Positions 12,750-23,507 of a stretch of 64,000 nt of DNA are shown here, piece by piece; the first letter of the stretch is position 1; every line of letters begins with the position of its first letter. Below the pieces are notes generated by a model. The model searched no databases. It was not told the origin of the DNA and saw nothing but the letters and a program-made list of their open reading frames with translations. The translations under genes were made by a program, and so were the position numbers. Source of the DNA: Pyrrhosoma nymphula (Eukaryota > Arthropoda > Insecta > Odonata > Coenagrionidae); assembly GCA_963573305.1 (NCBI GenBank), contig OY754327.1:185140386-185204385 (forward strand). Direction: 5' to 3'.

Positions 12750-13637
12750 TCATGAAATTTCCACCAACTGCCCTCTCCAGGCTTCATCCTCCCTATATAC
12801 CCACCCGGACGTCACCGAATAGGACGCCGAGCGGGCATAGTAAGGGAGGACGGTCCGGGAGGGACGGTCGGCGGGATTCATATCAGTGACGACGTAGCAC
12901 CAGGTTACGCACCGTGACGGTTTCTTTATTAACATTAAGTACATTTGTAACAAGTCATCAACATGAAACAGTAAACCTCGCCCTTTGTTTAGAGCGTAAA
13001 CCACCGCCTGGTTATCGCAACGTACGATAATATTACAATATTCACATGCCAATGCTGCAACATGCGTGGCGGCCATCAGGGCCGCGTAGGCCTCAGCCTC
13101 ATAAATAGGTTTGCTCTCGTCAAAGGTCCATATCTCTACAATGTCCTACTCTGGGACGGTCCATGCGACTTGGAACGGCGTGGCATCGGAAAACACTTCA
13201 ATAGTCACTGAATATAACGAAAAATGCCTTGGCATAGACCAGAAGCCTTCATTCCAGAACATAAGAAGCCACTTTGTATACCGCTTGGCGGTATCACGGA
13301 TGAGAAAGTAGGGCAACCCCCTCACGTATACGCACCATGCGACGCACCCTATGGCACGCGGCATATCCCTTGTACATAATCGTCTAATCACACTTATAAC
13401 ATAGTGTAGCCTGGTCGATGAAGCCGGAGTTAAGGCCAAAGTCATTTCAATTGTATTAATCTGAACACCTAAATACTTCACACATTGTACTGGTCTTAAA
13501 ATACACTTTTTATAATTCAAAGAAATTTCCAAATCCCCCTCCAAAAAGGCACATATATCATTAACCAAATTTATATCATCATCCTCCAACACTAATAAGT
13601 CGAAAGGGCATCTTTTAGCGAAAGGTAATGGACTCAT
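12750..13637 (-). pseudogene. retroelement pol remnant: reverse transcriptase and RNase H
   Basis: Two minus-strand open segments in adjacent frames. The upstream one (13637-13146) has a degraded RT catalytic region (LLVLEDDD where a YLDD-type motif is expected) and a VKYLGVQIN block, as in the RT palm and thumb. It then runs into an RNase H start, VFSDATPFQVAW. The downstream one (13076-12750) has the RNase H middle and end: VRCDNQAVVYALNKGRG and DMNPADRPSR. A frameshift near 13100 separates them. A DATP start combined with an NPADxPSR end is unlike Ty3 or BEL RNase H and recalls hepadna-like or DIRS-like enzymes. The class stays open. No protease, integrase, LTR or recombinase is visible nearby. 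Confidence 0.6.
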
Positions 13638-13639
13638 TG

Positions 13640-14560
13640 AACAGCCATGACAGAAGCATTCAGAAATTTAGATTTTTCTCTCTCCTATGATAAAATAAGT
13701 ACCAACTCCCGTTGATAAGGATATTTTATTACACTATGGGTACCCTTTGAACTTTCAGTGATGCCGTGCTGCGAGCATGTTGACGGCTCTTCAAGCTATT
13801 GAAGTCAGATTTTGTTATTGCCATTTCGTAACAGTTATACAAAGTAACCAAAATGTAGCAGTCTAACAAACTTAACAACAGGGTTTTAGGTTGATTGCCT
13901 CTTCAGGGTTCGGGGGTGTTCTTCAGTGAAAAAAGGCGAGATCGTTGCCGATCACGTGGCTGGGATGGCGCGATGCTCCATGGTGAGCATTCGCCCGAGG
14001 TCGGAGGACAATCCGCAAATCCCTCCGTCAGGCCAACAAGACACGGGGAGATTCCATCAACGATGAGTGGGGAGAGACCAACAAAGCAAAGAAAAATAAC
14101 AGCAAATAAATAAATAAAAAATAAACATATAAAGGTATGAATAAATAAATAAACGGATGTAAGCTCTAGAAAAACGTTGTGTTCATTGGGTTCATGTAGG
14201 TTATATGATATGATGTCTCTTCGGTTAACATTTTCACTGGTAGTCGGTAGTCTTCTTACTTTTCTTTGTAACGAACGGGAGTCCTGGTACCGGCGCTATT
14301 GATGGTGGTGTTGGGACGTTGCTCCGTAGCGGAGGAATGGCAATATCCGGGTAGTATGTATTCAATCAAGTTGTCCCTGAGGAACCTCGAAGCTTCCGTA
14401 CCGGGCGCTTCGAGGGATGGCGCCTCTCGCAGTCTCGAAGATGGCATCTATGCCTTACGATTTGCCTCTCGTGGATTCTGTTGGCTGCCCGACACCTTAG
14501 CCGGCGAGGAGGAGAGTTTCGATTTTAGTTACATGGTTCACATCATCGGTGGGAGTGAGT
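13640..14560. other. no recognisable gene
   Basis: Open frames at 13895-14113 (+) and 14299-14577 (+) lack known motifs. The segment lies between two retroelement remnants and may be derived from one of them. Confidence 0.3.
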
Positions 14561-14569
14561 GGGAGCGGG

Positions 14570-14960
14570 TCAAATAGCGGGAGGCTCTCAGTGAAGGGAG
14601 GGATTACTACAAGTGCACTTCATCACCGTGCGAAAAAACGCCTTGCAGAGCCGTACGTAGTCCGCCTGCTCGGACGAAGTTTCAGTGCCGCCGGGCCCGA
14701 CTTCCACTCACATGAGTGGTGAGACTGAAGTTTCGGTGGACTGTGACACCGAGGTACTTAGCGGCTGAGTACGAGTCCTCCCTACCCAGAGGGTGACCGA
14801 TAGCCTGGGTGTAGCCCCAGTGGGTGGGTGGGTAGCATAAGTTTGGCCAGGAGTAGCTGCGGTTTGTCCGCGTCTGTCCGAATGAACACCCTGAACCAGC
14901 GCTCCAGACCTGTAAATGTCATCTGCAGTTTAGCGGCCGCTGTATGCGGGGTCCTCCCTG
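14570..14960 (-). mobile_element. jockey-like LINE RT C-terminal fragment
   Basis: Minus-strand pieces in two frames read FTGLERWFRVFIRTDADKPQ, then AKYLGVTVHRNFSLTTHV. This is the usual order of W...I..N..K followed by YLGVTLD in jockey-clade RT thumb regions. A frameshift separates the pieces. No catalytic YADD or endonuclease is present, so it is a short dead fragment. Confidence 0.5.
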
Positions 14961-14964
14961 TGCA

Positions 14965-16650
14965 CCTCGGCGTACTGGGACCCCATCTGTCCGTGGAGGC
15001 GTGAATTCCTGAAAAGATGACATTAACGTATGAAGTAGAAGGGATGAAGCAATCTTTTTAGCCTCGTTTTCATCAAAAATTTCCATTTTTTTGTTCATAC
15101 CATAGGTTTTTTCGTGGTCACCGAGAGTTGCATTCCGAAAAAAGGTTTTCAATTGAAGCAACGCTTTTTCCGCCGCGGGAGTGATTTGGAGGCGTTCCTG
15201 TGGGAAGAGCGTCGCGACGGTCTGATGTCGCTCGGCGACAGGGTTGCCTTGACGCTGGAGAAGTTGTGTATCGAGCGGTAGCACCAGAAAGTGGAACGAT
15301 TGTTTAGTAACTGGCTGTGTATACTGCTCTACCTCCTCAACCAACTCCACTGCAATGTCAGAAATGTGAAACCCACTAAATATATTTTAAATCTTGTTAT
15401 GCTTTAAAACTCTGCCATTCCTTATGTTGCAGAATATAGTGATAGCAGAATATATTTTACAGCAATTAGCAGAAAAGTTCTAAACTATGAGTGTTATGCA
15501 CTAAATGATATTATTTTTTCCGAATCCTCAATTAGTTAAAGATTAAAAGGTTCTCCTGTCTCTTATAGTTTAGATGTGTGTGTGTGTGTGAGTGTCTTAT
15601 GAACACTATCTACGCCTGCTTCTATCTTGTTTTGTTTAAAACGGAGCGCTATGTAAAAATACGTATTTTTCTTATGCCACAAAATATTGTCGGTCTTCTT
15701 ATCTTGAATAATTACTATTTTTATTTTAGAAAATAGTTACTTGCACTCAGGTTAATATATTTAACATCTGCCATGGTAATTCACAATCCCTATTTGCACA
15801 TATTGACGAATTAGATGCCATTTCACACCTTCCATAAAATAAGTGTGTCTGAAACTTCGCCATAGTATATCGTAAAGTCCGCAAATGTAATGGAATGTAC
15901 GCAAAGATCCTGATGGTAGAGTTTGCGGAGGCGTTGGTGTATTCATTTACAACAACATCAAGCAGAGATTTATTTTTAAAACGTTTTTATTTTGTTGAGT
16001 TCATGTCTGTATGTTCGGTACAAATGTTACAATAGTTTTTTTACTAACTTCCCGATGAGCTAGAGACTTGAAACTTTAAATATAGCTCATAATAATAAAT
16101 GATTTAAAACGTTAAAAATAAAAAACTTTGTTATCGTTAAAAAAGTTATTTTTTTCCTTTAACATTTTTTTGCTCTCGGAAGATTCTGAAAAACCAATGA
16201 TAAATAGTAGCATAGAACACTGCGAAAGTGTATTTTGGATTGTAGTTTGAGCCGATCAAAGTTTTCATTTGGCTGTAAGAATTTAAAGCAAATTATCCGA
16301 CTGTAGCACTTAAATTCAATTTTTAATTAGTCGGTATCACTAAGTTTCACTCATGCAAGAGACGTAATATTTGTCGAGAAGCTTTATCGTCTGTTTAAGC
16401 GACAATGCAATCATGGAAATTCAGTGATTACAAATGTTATATGTACTATATGTGCTGTGATGTATAGCGTGTGTTTATGTGGTGATATTTTTACATTTCA
16501 AGGTAATTTGTATTTGGTAGACTTACGCTCCTAATGAATGTGTTATGACAGGAGATGAGTTTAAAGTGTTGCATAATCTTCGCAAGAGTCGGATAAGACT
16601 GATGACTGCAATTAGTTCGTTGTTTCAACTATTATATAAAATTTTGAATC
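14965..16650. other. non-coding DNA with a (TG)n tract
   Basis: A 143-codon minus-strand open frame (14919-15350) is the longest here, but I do not recognise it. A (TG)8 microsatellite lies at 15575-15590. The rest is AT-rich with no structure I can support. Confidence 0.4.
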
Positions 16651-16656
16651 AATGCG

Positions 16657-18059
16657 AATTTCCTGCAGGATTTTCTGCAGCAAGTTTTCGTAAGGGTCCT
16701 AGGCACAGTAGAATTAAGTAATGCTATCATCATTCATCGTTTATTGATGACATTTGTACTTTGTACTCCCTATTCGCTTTTTTGTACATGATAGTTCAAA
16801 ATATTTATAGCATACAAATTCAGTTCTCCAAGGCTTTGGGGCGACCACCCCCTCCCCCTGACTCCCACCCCCACTACTCAACGGTATTTTGAACGTGACA
16901 CCATCACGGAACTACCTTTCGCCTGGCTCCTACTATTCGACCTATCTGACATGGGTGGCCCTACCAGAAGCAATAATAGTTGCTCCTGCCAGCCCAGCTT
17001 TAGGGGCCATTGGAAAGCACACGACCTTCCACCACGTCAAGGTTGTAGTTCAAGGGGGATGCTACCAACGTTATATGTTAAAAAAAATACCAAAGTAAAC
17101 AAAAATGTAAATGCATCGAGATGAAGCTAGAATGTATAAACACATGCACCACGAATAAGTCTTAAAATTCACGGATTCTGAGGCGCCACATTCACGACCA
17201 CGAGCAAACGCACGGTTTCCGCGCCTATCGCAATTTGAAATTACCGCCTAATCAGAAGTGTCTCGCATAAGAAAAGCGCTTATACTTTCTATTTAAGGAC
17301 TGAATATGTATGTTAAGAATAACCGTTTGACGTTTAAATTACTGATTAATGACATAAATAATTAAATTAGAAAATAACTTAAACATCTTTGTGCATTAAG
17401 TATATTTAATGATTTAATTGTCAAAACGCTTTAAAACGCTAAGTACTGTGGCAAGATTAACGAAAATTAGTCATGGTAAGATCATACTTCACAGGATCAT
17501 TTCTGTAGGTTTGCATCTGGGCACTCTTGTCACAACTTGAGTGTCGCTTACACCACGAGGATGATCAAAAGTGACACTGCTTGAGCGTGAGAACGACTCT
17601 CGACAACAGGTACTTACTTGAAGTCGGAGTCATCGATGATCGTTCAGCACCGCTTGCGGTGTCGATGGCAGTGTCACATTCTGAGTGGTGTAATAGTAAT
17701 GGTATCAATATAGGAAGAGCATCGATAGGTGATCGTTGATAAATTGCAGCTTTTAATTTTACACTGCATATTTAAAGAAATTATCTATTACTCTGTATCA
17801 TTATAATCACGTATTAGACTTTCCTATGAACCTTCCATAAATTACAGTATTATCACCGAGTAGAAACACTAGGAAGGTTGTGAAAATATACCGATATAAA
17901 GAGTAGATTGCATATTAAATGTATTAGGAGGGGAATAGTGCTCACAAAAATAAGTGACCACAAATCATCTTTAAATGAATTTAAAAAGATTAGCTTGGAG
18001 GCCAGTTTACCTTCCAGCCTATTCCTCGTCTTGCTAATCAATTGGCCTGCTTTTGAAAA
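16657..18059. repeat. left arm of a 1.4-kb inverted repeat
   Basis: This block is repeated in inverted orientation at 23301-24716. Matching landmarks include CCTGCAGGATTTTCTGCAG at the outer end, the block around 17160-17290 against 24070-24200 with only a few differences, and the hAT C-terminal coding at the inner end. Similarity stops abruptly just outside 16657 and 24716. The arm covers a hAT 3' end and flanking repeat sequence. By eye the arms are well over 90% identical, which implies a fairly recent duplication or gene conversion. Confidence 0.85.
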
Positions 18060-18082
18060 CAAGCGCTCAGACGGCACCGATG

Positions 18083-18120
18083 CCACAGTGGGCTGAAATG
18101 GCAAAAAGTTGGCCAAAAAT
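18083..18120 (+). repeat. left terminal inverted repeat with RSS-like layout
   Basis: The end starts C then the heptamer CACAGTG (18084-18090), then GGCTG shared with the other end. A 22-bp spacer leads to CCAAAAATA, which matches six of nine positions of the V(D)J nonamer ACAAAAACC. A second A-rich block, CAAAAAGTT, begins 11 bp after the heptamer. The comparison with RSS is my reading, not a scored alignment. Confidence 0.75.
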
Positions 18121-18577
18121 AGAAATAATCATTCAATTCCCGTGAAATTTGGTACTCAAGGGTTTTTTGGGTTGATAAATACGAATCAAAAGTCAAAAAT
18201 ACATTTGTCAAGAAAACAAAATGGCGGACACTATATGCTAACTCAAAAAATTCATAATTGCTTTAGTTTCTCGTCTGCTGAAGTTATTATTAACGCTAAC
18301 GGTTGACCTCATATACATGCCTGCATATACACACTCATATATCGGTTGATCATGCCTCTGATGGCAAAGTTATCTTATTTAATTGCATACTTTTCGCTAA
18401 GCGTAGATGCGTTGATGACACACTTAACGTTGCATTCACACATGCTTCATGCTACTTTCACTACTTCAAGCTTTGAATGATTTTATAGAAATATAGGTCA
18501 ATCAGAAGATATCATACATATGTCAAAGAAAATCTTATATGGTTTAAATGAAATATTATGTCCTTACAAGTCGAAGG

Positions 18578-21393
18578 TTATCCATCACTGGAAGAATCTG
18601 TTTCCTCTTCATCTTCGCTCCCATCATTGAACTCATCATCAGACTCTTCGGACAAAATGAAATCATATAGCATTTCACGGACTGTAACTGGTAAATTTCG
18701 CTGCTTTTGCCGCGGAAGTTCTCCTTTTGATGATATTAAAGGATCTGATGTCAAAAGTAACCGATGAAAAACGTCAGTATTTGAAGCTATTCTAGAACTT
18801 TTCCGACTGTGATCCCTGCGAAATCTTTTGCAGTCTTTATGTCTGGATTCAAGGGCTTCTTCTGTTAGCTGGCCAATGGGCAATATTGCTTCACGCACGA
18901 CTACTGCCCCATGAATTGAAATTTTATGAACTGTTGGAGGCATATGGTACCATGGGTATAACTGAACGTAAAGTTCGGCAGCACTCTAGCAATAGTTCTC
19001 AAACTTTTCGGTGTTGATACTGTAGCCGCTTGATATAGCTTTTAAAATGTTGCTGAATTTAATTATTAATTCCTCAGATATTCCTGGAATAATAGATTAT
19101 ATGAATCGTGAGAAATACTCTATATTAAAAACATTCATACTGGCTCCCGATCTTATGTAAATATGCGATAAAAGACACTTTCCGCACGGTTTTTTCTAAG
19201 TCGACCGCGGTTTCAACGCTAAAGAGTCAGTTCATTGGTCTCGCGGTCGATCTAATGAACAATCGTGTGGAAATACAGTGTCATTTTTTCGCAATGTTTA
19301 AATTCCACAAAGTATGAATCCTTTGAATATTATTTCATACCTGTTATTTTTGCAGACTCAGCTGAGTGGTTAAAAAATCGTCTTGCAGTGTTCCCGTCGT
19401 TTGACGAACCGAAGCCTGGTTTAGGCATGTCAACTCGTAAACCTAAAATATTTAGGAATGCCTCTTGCATTTTTTTCTTACGAGCTAGCAGAAGAGCTTC
19501 CGTTCCATCCTTTTTACTTGCCTAGAATAAATGAGAATAAGTAATATTCTCGTCTCAACATATATTGAATTGAATTAAATTTAACTCATTATTTAACCCA
19601 AGTAGGGCATTATGATAATCCATGGTCACATTCACGATGTAATGCTTTGCAAGAGAAAATATTTTCAGCGCAAAACCTCCGTTTAGAGTTATGATACGAT
19701 ATCCTATGCAAGTTCATAACAATTACCTTCCATTTCTTAAATTCTAATCGATACGCAATATGTAGCAAACATTCAAAGAACCGAATATTTGCATGTAGTA
19801 CCGACAATCCGAAGGAAATTGCCGAGGTATCTATTTCTCGGTCTCTCATTTCTTCAATTAAATTCATATTTGAAATTTTTGCTCTGCAAATACTACATGT
19901 CATGCTTGAAGTCTCGGTCAATGCATTGCAAACCTGAAAATCAATTGAAGTGTACTTAGTCTTTATCCTGATTAACATAATTACATTACAATTAATACTC
20001 GAGCATGAAAGTGCGGGTGAAATGGAACATACAAATTTAAATATTTGCACAAACTATTAGGCTCAACTAAACAATTCAACTCAGGAAATTAAAGAGAGAG
20101 TTTTCAGTAAACATACCTTGCCGTCAACCATGGTGAGACACATAATGAAAGATATATTTATATTTCCCATAACAAAGGGTTCTAATTTATCAATTTGTTG
20201 GGTAATATATTTCTCTTCTGCTTTCGATATGTCTTTCGTCTCGGAAATCCATTGCATCCTTACTGGTCTGCAGAAACGAGGAGAAGATGGTCGAGGGTTG
20301 CTCCAAATAATTTCTTTAGTGGCTTGATGCACGAGACGAAGAGGAACAATTGAGGTGGCAAAAAGACTTTCGTCGCTTCCCCCTGTTTCCGACCACCTTT
20401 GCTTATACAGGGAGTGTCCTGAGCTCCCATCAAAACCCCATTTACAAATCAGCGTGTAATTCTGATCTTCACCATTTTCCGCTTCGAGCGTTAACAGTTG
20501 AGAAAGCCTTTTGCATGAGTGGTCTAGCAGTACCTGCAGCTTCACTTCGCATTTCTTTTCTGTTACTGAAATTCCTTCAGGATATGCTTCTTTCTTTGCT
20601 TGATTTACCGAAAAGTAGGAGGGGTAAAGATCGTGGCCGTGTTCATTCGCCCCTTTGAGCATATGAATGTACTGGCTTTTCGTTAAATTATTATTTATTA
20701 TCAAGAGCAGGGCTTCTTCTGCTGTATACTTTCTTTGCTGAATGGTCTTAGAGCTTTTCCATTTTCGTAGTATTCTACTCGCTCTGCCTGGCGAATTTTT
20801 TGTGATTTCCGACAGTAACTTTGCAGCGGCTTCGTTACCACTAGATCTGAGATCCATTGTTGTCGCCAATGTGATCTCCTCCCCTTCAAATGAAGTTCTA
20901 ATTTTTTTAGCCTTTCTACGTTTGGAGTGGTCACTACTTTCTCCAAATAATTTCCTTGGCCGTCCGCGCATAAGGTCACGATCTAATTTGAAAATAATGA
21001 AAAATAGACTATTCACTACACATTCGTGTGTCCCACAGAGAGTAACTCTCCCTAAGGTTTGACTGCTTCCCAGAACAAATAATAATTTATTAAATATTTA
21101 CCTTGTGAAGTGGATGGGATGCTTGCATCAGGAAGTGGGATTGTTATGGTGCTGTTTAACCAATCTCCGTATTTTTTAAAGAACACTTCTTCCGTTCTGT
21201 GGCACTCTTCCCATTTTCTTCTCACATGGCCACAATGCCTACGAACAGACTTTCTTAACATTTGGCTCTCCTCTTTAGGTAAACCTAAAGTTTCTTCTAC
21301 ATGAGAACACGCTTGTTGGTATCTTAAGGACCAACTATTCTTGGGATTTAACATTAACAATCGGAAAAGTTCCATACCCTTGATAGTGAACAT
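18578..21393 (-). pseudogene. RAG1/Transib-like transposase gene, five exons, one stop
   Basis: Minus-strand exons: 21393-21102, 20982-20117, 19933-19727, 19521-19341 and 19083-18578. All four introns are GT-AG and every join keeps phase, giving 684 codons including the stop. Motifs in RAG1-like order are: KWGFDGSSGHSLYKQRW (probable first catalytic Asp, exon 2); the MTCSICRAK zinc-type pair and LHANIRFFECLLHIAYRL (exon 3, comparable to RAG1 LHCDIG..EFYKIF); GFGSSNDGNTARRFF (exon 4, like RAG1 NGNFARK); and VHKISIHGAVVV followed by LTEEALESRHKDCKRFR (exon 5, aligning with the catalytic-Glu block SEGNESGNKLFRRFR of RAG1). An in-frame TAG at 18986-18988, in YC-stop-SAAELYVQLYPWY, breaks the last exon. 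The C-terminus is acidic and serine-rich. A KRRKAKK basic patch near the start of exon 2 may be nuclear targeting. The start is the only ATG in frame with exon 1. Confidence 0.75.
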
Positions 21394-21529
21394 TGTAGCA
21401 CGTTATGAATAAGACTTGATCGCACAAGATCTCACCAGACCTCACAACACAAAATCTCAAAAGCAACTGAAGTCACGGAGAATGGAATCTTTAATTAAAG
21501 TTGGTTCTAGGAACATAATAAACTTGCTT

Positions 21530-21650
21530 ACGCTATGCGCGCCTGGGCATTTCATCGTTTACATTGCCCTCAGCTGGGAGCGCGGCCGACGCGGCGCCGC
21601 GTCGAGCGAGGCGAGCGACTGGCGCATTCGTAAAGAAAACAAAGTATAAC
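21530..21650 (-). promoter_or_regulatory. CpG-rich 5' flank of the RAG1-like gene
   Basis: In otherwise AT-rich surroundings this 120-bp patch is very rich in GC and CpG. It contains a perfect 16-bp palindrome GACGCGGCGCCGCGTC at 21588-21603. It lies about 140-260 bp upstream of the transposase start codon, where a promoter would be expected. The promoter role is inference. Confidence 0.35.
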
Positions 21651-22119
21651 TCATGGGTAGGCAAGCTTCGGCAGATGAATTTTGGTGGTCTCACAAAGAA
21701 CACTCTGTGTCACGTAAATATGGAAAAGAGACCGCTGCGCCTCGCTGGGCTTTTTTTGTAGCTCAAAATTAATGTACGAGGATTATATATATTGTACATA
21801 CCGTAATGTACGCGGCATACCGGCATACTGGATAGGAATTTCTTAGAGATAACTTCACAAATAATTAGCCTAATATCCTTAAATTAATTATTAGTAAAAT
21901 TATTTTCGGATTCTTGCCTGTAGTTTCTGTCAGATATCTTCTTACAAGTGTTACTCGCCAGCTCTCCAAACGTCTTAAGGTTATAACCTCGTATTACGGC
22001 CGTGATTTCTAGTTAAGTAAGAGGTATATTAAAAAAATTCTTCCATACAGGCGTGCACTGGACATTTGTGTTTGAGATAGGCTATATAAAAGAAATGCAG
22101 GAGCAAAAAAGTTTTTGGG

Positions 22120-22157
22120 GTTTTTGGCCAGCTTTTTCGCGATCCAGCCCACTGTGG
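22120..22157 (-). repeat. right terminal inverted repeat with RSS-like layout
   Basis: Read inward on the minus strand: C, heptamer CACAGTG (22156-22150), GGCTG, a 22-bp spacer in all, then CCAAAAACC, which matches the V(D)J nonamer ACAAAAACC at eight of nine positions. The spacing is one base short of the 23-bp RSS class. The first 13 bases equal the left end; GGCCAAAAA is also shared at the same distance. Confidence 0.75.
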
Positions 22158-22550
22158 CGATGTAGCAACCGTAGATAAATATTTTTTTGCTACCTCAGGA
22201 AGTAATAGGTATGTTGTAGACATTTGAACCCAAAATGTGAGAGGATTTTGTTCTATTTTTCCAACAGGTGCCCCTAAAATATAAGTAAAAATAATCACAT
22301 AAAAAAATAATATATTGGTAAAGAAATGGAAATGATTTGTAGTAATTTCTACAAACTTAGGTATAGACCCAACTCTGAATGAAAATGCTCAAAGTCAGTC
22401 TCTCCATGTTCAAGTTTTCTCCATTTAATTTGAATATATTTGTTGTGGTCTCTAATTAAAGTCACACCGGCCTTTTCTAGAAAAAATGCACTCCGACGTT
22501 AATAATTGAAGGTAAGTATTTAGTGAGGAATATTTAAATGAAGTATAGAC

Positions 22551-23257
22551 TAGAGGTGGGTCGGTCGCGAACGAACGAATCTAATCGAACGACTCTTTGA
22601 GGTGAATTGACGCAATGAATCATTAAAAATCATGAAACATTAACTTTTATCGTGAGAAACATCATTGGAGAAATGTTCATTACCGACTTTTATCGTATTT
22701 CGCGACGACATAATCAAGTGAGTATGGATTTAGTTCCCTGCTGTCAATCAAGACCATATCTAGAAATAAATTGCTTGGGCGCACAAGCAGACATTCGCAT
22801 TGCTACGAGCCCTACGAGCAAATGCAGCCATGGCCACGTTTGAAAACAATCTTATGTAATAACAAGAAAAAAAGGTTCATGAACTAGAGGACATTTGAAC
22901 AACAGTTTTAAGTTAAAAAAATAAATTTCATGCATAGATGTATCCTTTGGTTTATATAACTTTTAATTTGTTCTGTAATATTTTTTTCTTTTTCATGTTT
23001 AATTTTTGTCTTTATACCTACTATTAAAATTTATCATAAAAATTTATTTTGGTCGCATTTTCGCTGTCATTCTCAAATGAATAATTACATTAAGGGGCGC
23101 GAGAAAAAATTAAATTTTTGGGGAGGGGGCCATAAAAATGTTTGGGACCACTATTACGAAAAAAAATGAACGAGAACGAGCTCCAAGAATCGACTCCTTT
23201 TACTGAACGACCGATGAATGAGTCGGTCATCGGAATGAACGATTTTGCCCATCTCTA
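22551..23257. mobile_element. 707-bp non-autonomous hAT-type element
   Basis: Perfect 8-bp target duplications GTATAGAC (22543-22550 and 23258-23265) flank ends starting TAGAGGTGGG and, from the other side, TAGAGATGGG. Both ends carry CGTTCRTTC/GAACGA-type subterminal repeats. There is no transposase-like frame. It inserted between the hAT remnant at 22.2 kb and the right inverted arm. Confidence 0.8.
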
Positions 23258-23300
23258 GTATAGACCATAAAATTTGCACCTTGAGTATCAGAGTGCATTT

Positions 23301-23507
23301 TTTTCAAAAGCAGGCCAATTGATTAGCAAGACGAGGAATAGGCTGGAAGGTAAACTGGCCTCCAAGCTAATCTTTTTAAATTCATTTAAAGATGATTTGT
23401 GGTCACTTATTTTTGTGAGCACTATTCCCCTCCTAATAAATTTAATATGCAATCTACTCTTTATATCGGTATATTTTCACAACCTTCCTAGTGTTTCTAC
23501 TCTGTGA
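23301..23507 (+). pseudogene. hAT transposase C-terminal fragment, inverted copy
   Basis: Encodes FSKAGQLISKTRNRLEGKLA and then LIFLNSFKDDLW, with the same downstream residues as the minus-strand copy at 17853-18082. The residues before FSKAG are corrupted (QSAF in place of SERL), so the dimerisation motif is broken and no transposase lies upstream on this strand. Confidence 0.75.

Larger units (their letters stand above)
18083..22157 (-). mobile_element. RAG1/Transib-like DNA transposon, 4075 bp
   Basis: The element is bounded by a 5-bp target duplication CGATG (18078-18082 and 22158-22162) and by inverted ends starting CCACAGTGGGCTG. It carries one minus-strand transposase gene with introns (18578-21393). 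A 5-bp duplication and ends containing CACAGTG are hallmarks of the Transib/RAG superfamily; the RSS heptamer of vertebrate V(D)J recombination is the same seven bases. It sits inside the C-terminal exon of a hAT transposase, so it jumped in after that hAT arrived. One in-frame stop suggests it is no longer autonomous but decayed only recently. Confidence 0.8.
17853..22273 (-). pseudogene. hAT transposase 3' part, interrupted by the RAG1-like element
   Basis: The minus-strand segment 22273-22158 starts after an AG acceptor and encodes the hAT C-terminal region (NPLTFWVQMSTTYLLLPEVA, then KKYLSTVATS). Across the inserted transposon, at 18082, the reading continues with VPSERLFSKAGQLISKTRNR and LASKLIFLNSF. 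Together these form the hAT dimerisation domain, cut between ATS and VPS. A few hydrophobic residues follow to a stop at 17853. The insertion and its 5-bp duplication destroy the gene. Upstream exons to the right of 22300 are not clear. A second, inverted copy of this C-terminus is at 23301-23507. Confidence 0.8.

Noticed and set aside
12750..13637. A definite endogenous hepadna-like virus
   Set aside because: The RNase H motifs hint at it, but there are no surface or core genes and the RT catalytic motif is corrupted, so only a retroelement pol remnant can be claimed.
20081..21016. A single-exon 311-residue gene starting at MNSLFF
   Set aside because: The first residues are intron sequence. 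The G/AT split codon from the upstream exon joins at 20982 and keeps phase, so this is exon 2 of the transposase.
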